Origin: Azospirillum sp. OGB3
GTDB taxonomy: Bacteria; Pseudomonadota; Alphaproteobacteria; Azospirillales; Azospirillaceae
Reading direction: 5' to 3'
Assembly (NCBI RefSeq): GCF_014192915.1
Contig: NZ_JACHYN010000012.1
Coordinates: 124,001-188,000 of the forward strand
DNA: 64,000 nt
The translations under genes were made by a program, and so were the position numbers. Within the stretch, counting starts at the first letter, position 1; every line of letters begins with the position of its first letter. Under the pieces are notes generated by a model. That model saw only the letters and a program-made list of their open reading frames with translations, was not told where the DNA came from and did no database searches. This document shows positions 63,350 to 64,000 of this stretch, piece after piece.

Positions 63350-64000
63350 ATGTCCCTGACCCGCCGTGATTATCTGAAGGTCCAAGCCGCCGTGACCGCG
63401 GCGGCGGCGGCCGGTGTGAGCCTGCCGGCCGCCCTCCAGACCGCCGAGGCCGGCACCCTGACGGCCGGCGCCGATGCCAAGCTCACCTGGTCGAAGGCCC
63501 CCTGCCGCTTCTGCGGCACCGGCTGCGGCGTCATGGTCGGGGTGAAGGAGGGGCGCATCGTCGCCACCCACGGCGACGTGAAGGCCGAGGTCAACCGCGG
63601 CCTGAACTGCGTGAAGGGCTATTTCCTGTCCAAGATCATGTACGGCGAGGACCGGCTGACCCAGCCGCTGCTGCGCATGAAGGACGGCCAGTTCCACAAG
63701 GAAGGCGAGTTCACCCCGATCACCTGGGACCAAGCCTTCGACATCATGGCCACCAAGTGGAAGGAGACCCTGAAGAAGAAGGGTCCGACCGCGGTGGGCA
63801 TGTTCGGCTCCGGCCAGTGGACGATCATGGAAGGCTACGCCGCCTCCAAGTTCATGAAGGCGGGCCTGCGCTCCAACAACCTGGACCCCAACGCCCGCCA
63901 CTGCATGGCGTCGGCGGTGGTCGGCTTCATGCGCACCTTCGGCATGGACGAGCCGATGGGCTGCTACGACGACATGGAGCAGGCCGACGCCTTCGTGCTG
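63350..64000 (+). CDS. napA: Periplasmic nitrate reductase catalytic subunit NapA (5' part)
   Basis: The first 217 codons of the molybdopterin nitrate reductase; the gene runs off the window. TRRDYLKVQAA followed by an Ala-rich stretch is a Tat signal. The 4Fe-4S site is CRFCGTGCGVMVGV plus the fourth Cys in LNCVKGYFLSKI. WTIMEGYAASKF and NARHCMASAVVGFMRTFG lead towards the Mo-ligating Cys. It reduces nitrate in the periplasm with electrons from NapC/NapB, expected downstream. AGGAGG lies 9 nt before ATG 63350. Confidence 0.97.
   Translation, partial: MSLTRRDYLKVQAAVTAAAAAGVSLPAALQTAEAGTLTAGADAKLTWSKAPCRFCGTGCGVMVGVKEGRIVATHGDVKAEVNRGLNCVKGYFLSKIMYGEDRLTQPLLRMKDGQFHKEGEFTPITWDQAFDIMATKWKETLKKKGPTAVGMFGSGQWTIMEGYAASKFMKAGLRSNNLDPNARHCMASAVVGFMRTFGMDEPMGCYDDMEQADAFVL

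Overview
The window is high-GC, densely coded alphaproteobacterial DNA. The gene content points to Azospirillum or a close relative in the Rhodospirillales/Azospirillales: a periplasmic nitrate reductase operon starting napE-napD-napA, separate motA/motB and flgF-G-A-H flagellar blocks, an aspartate decarboxylase/antiporter pair, MHYT-GGDEF-EAL signalling and many LysR regulators. The genus is inferred from content and was not tested by alignment. The window opens at an upstream gene's terminator and ends inside napA.

Region 1 (1-18,400) is metabolic. It holds an ALDH7-type dehydrogenase and a thiamine-diphosphate enzyme under a divergent LysR gene, an orphan DUF47 protein, an SDR/LysR pair, an S41 protease, small envelope proteins, and a PAS protein next to a 2Fe-2S flavin oxidoreductase whose promoter carries a perfect SoxR box. 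A PoxB-like TPP enzyme, lysine 6-dehydrogenase with a divergent Lrp-type regulator, and a two-subunit molybdenum hydroxylase with a nearby LysR gene follow.

Region 2 (18,500-35,700) is sensing and transport. A c-di-GMP enzyme precedes a PgtC-PgtB-PgtA-like trio: a periplasmic binding protein, a membrane histidine kinase and a sigma54-dependent response regulator. Across an inserted asd-aspT pair lies an ABC importer whose binding protein is a clear paralogue of the sensory one. The importer has a consensus sigma54 (-24/-12) promoter, and its operon runs on into a phosphoglycolate-phosphatase-like HAD gene and a histidine phosphatase. The likely logic is sensing, import and dephosphorylation of an organophosphate.

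Region 3 (35,800-42,700) holds a Tat-exported BBE-type FAD oxidase, tRNA-Phe, adhE, and a regulator that joins a catalytically degraded sigma54-activator-type AAA+ domain to an AraC helix-turn-helix.

Region 4 (42,738-52,034) is the most unusual part: a minus-strand R-body (reb) locus. Four canonical RebB paralogues and three diverged ones, one with an RTX-like nonapeptide tail in which the calcium-binding Asp is Ser, are followed by an Ala/Gln-rich protein and three uncharacterised proteins of 358, 1201 and 343 residues. Hairpins follow three of the reb stop codons. Both ends of the block are AT-richer than the rest of the window.

Region 5 (52,474-64,000) contains a YitT membrane protein, an MFS transporter, motB-motA with a large periplasmic repeat protein, flgF-flgG-flgA-flgH with a FliL-like gene, and the FNR/NNR-boxed nap operon.
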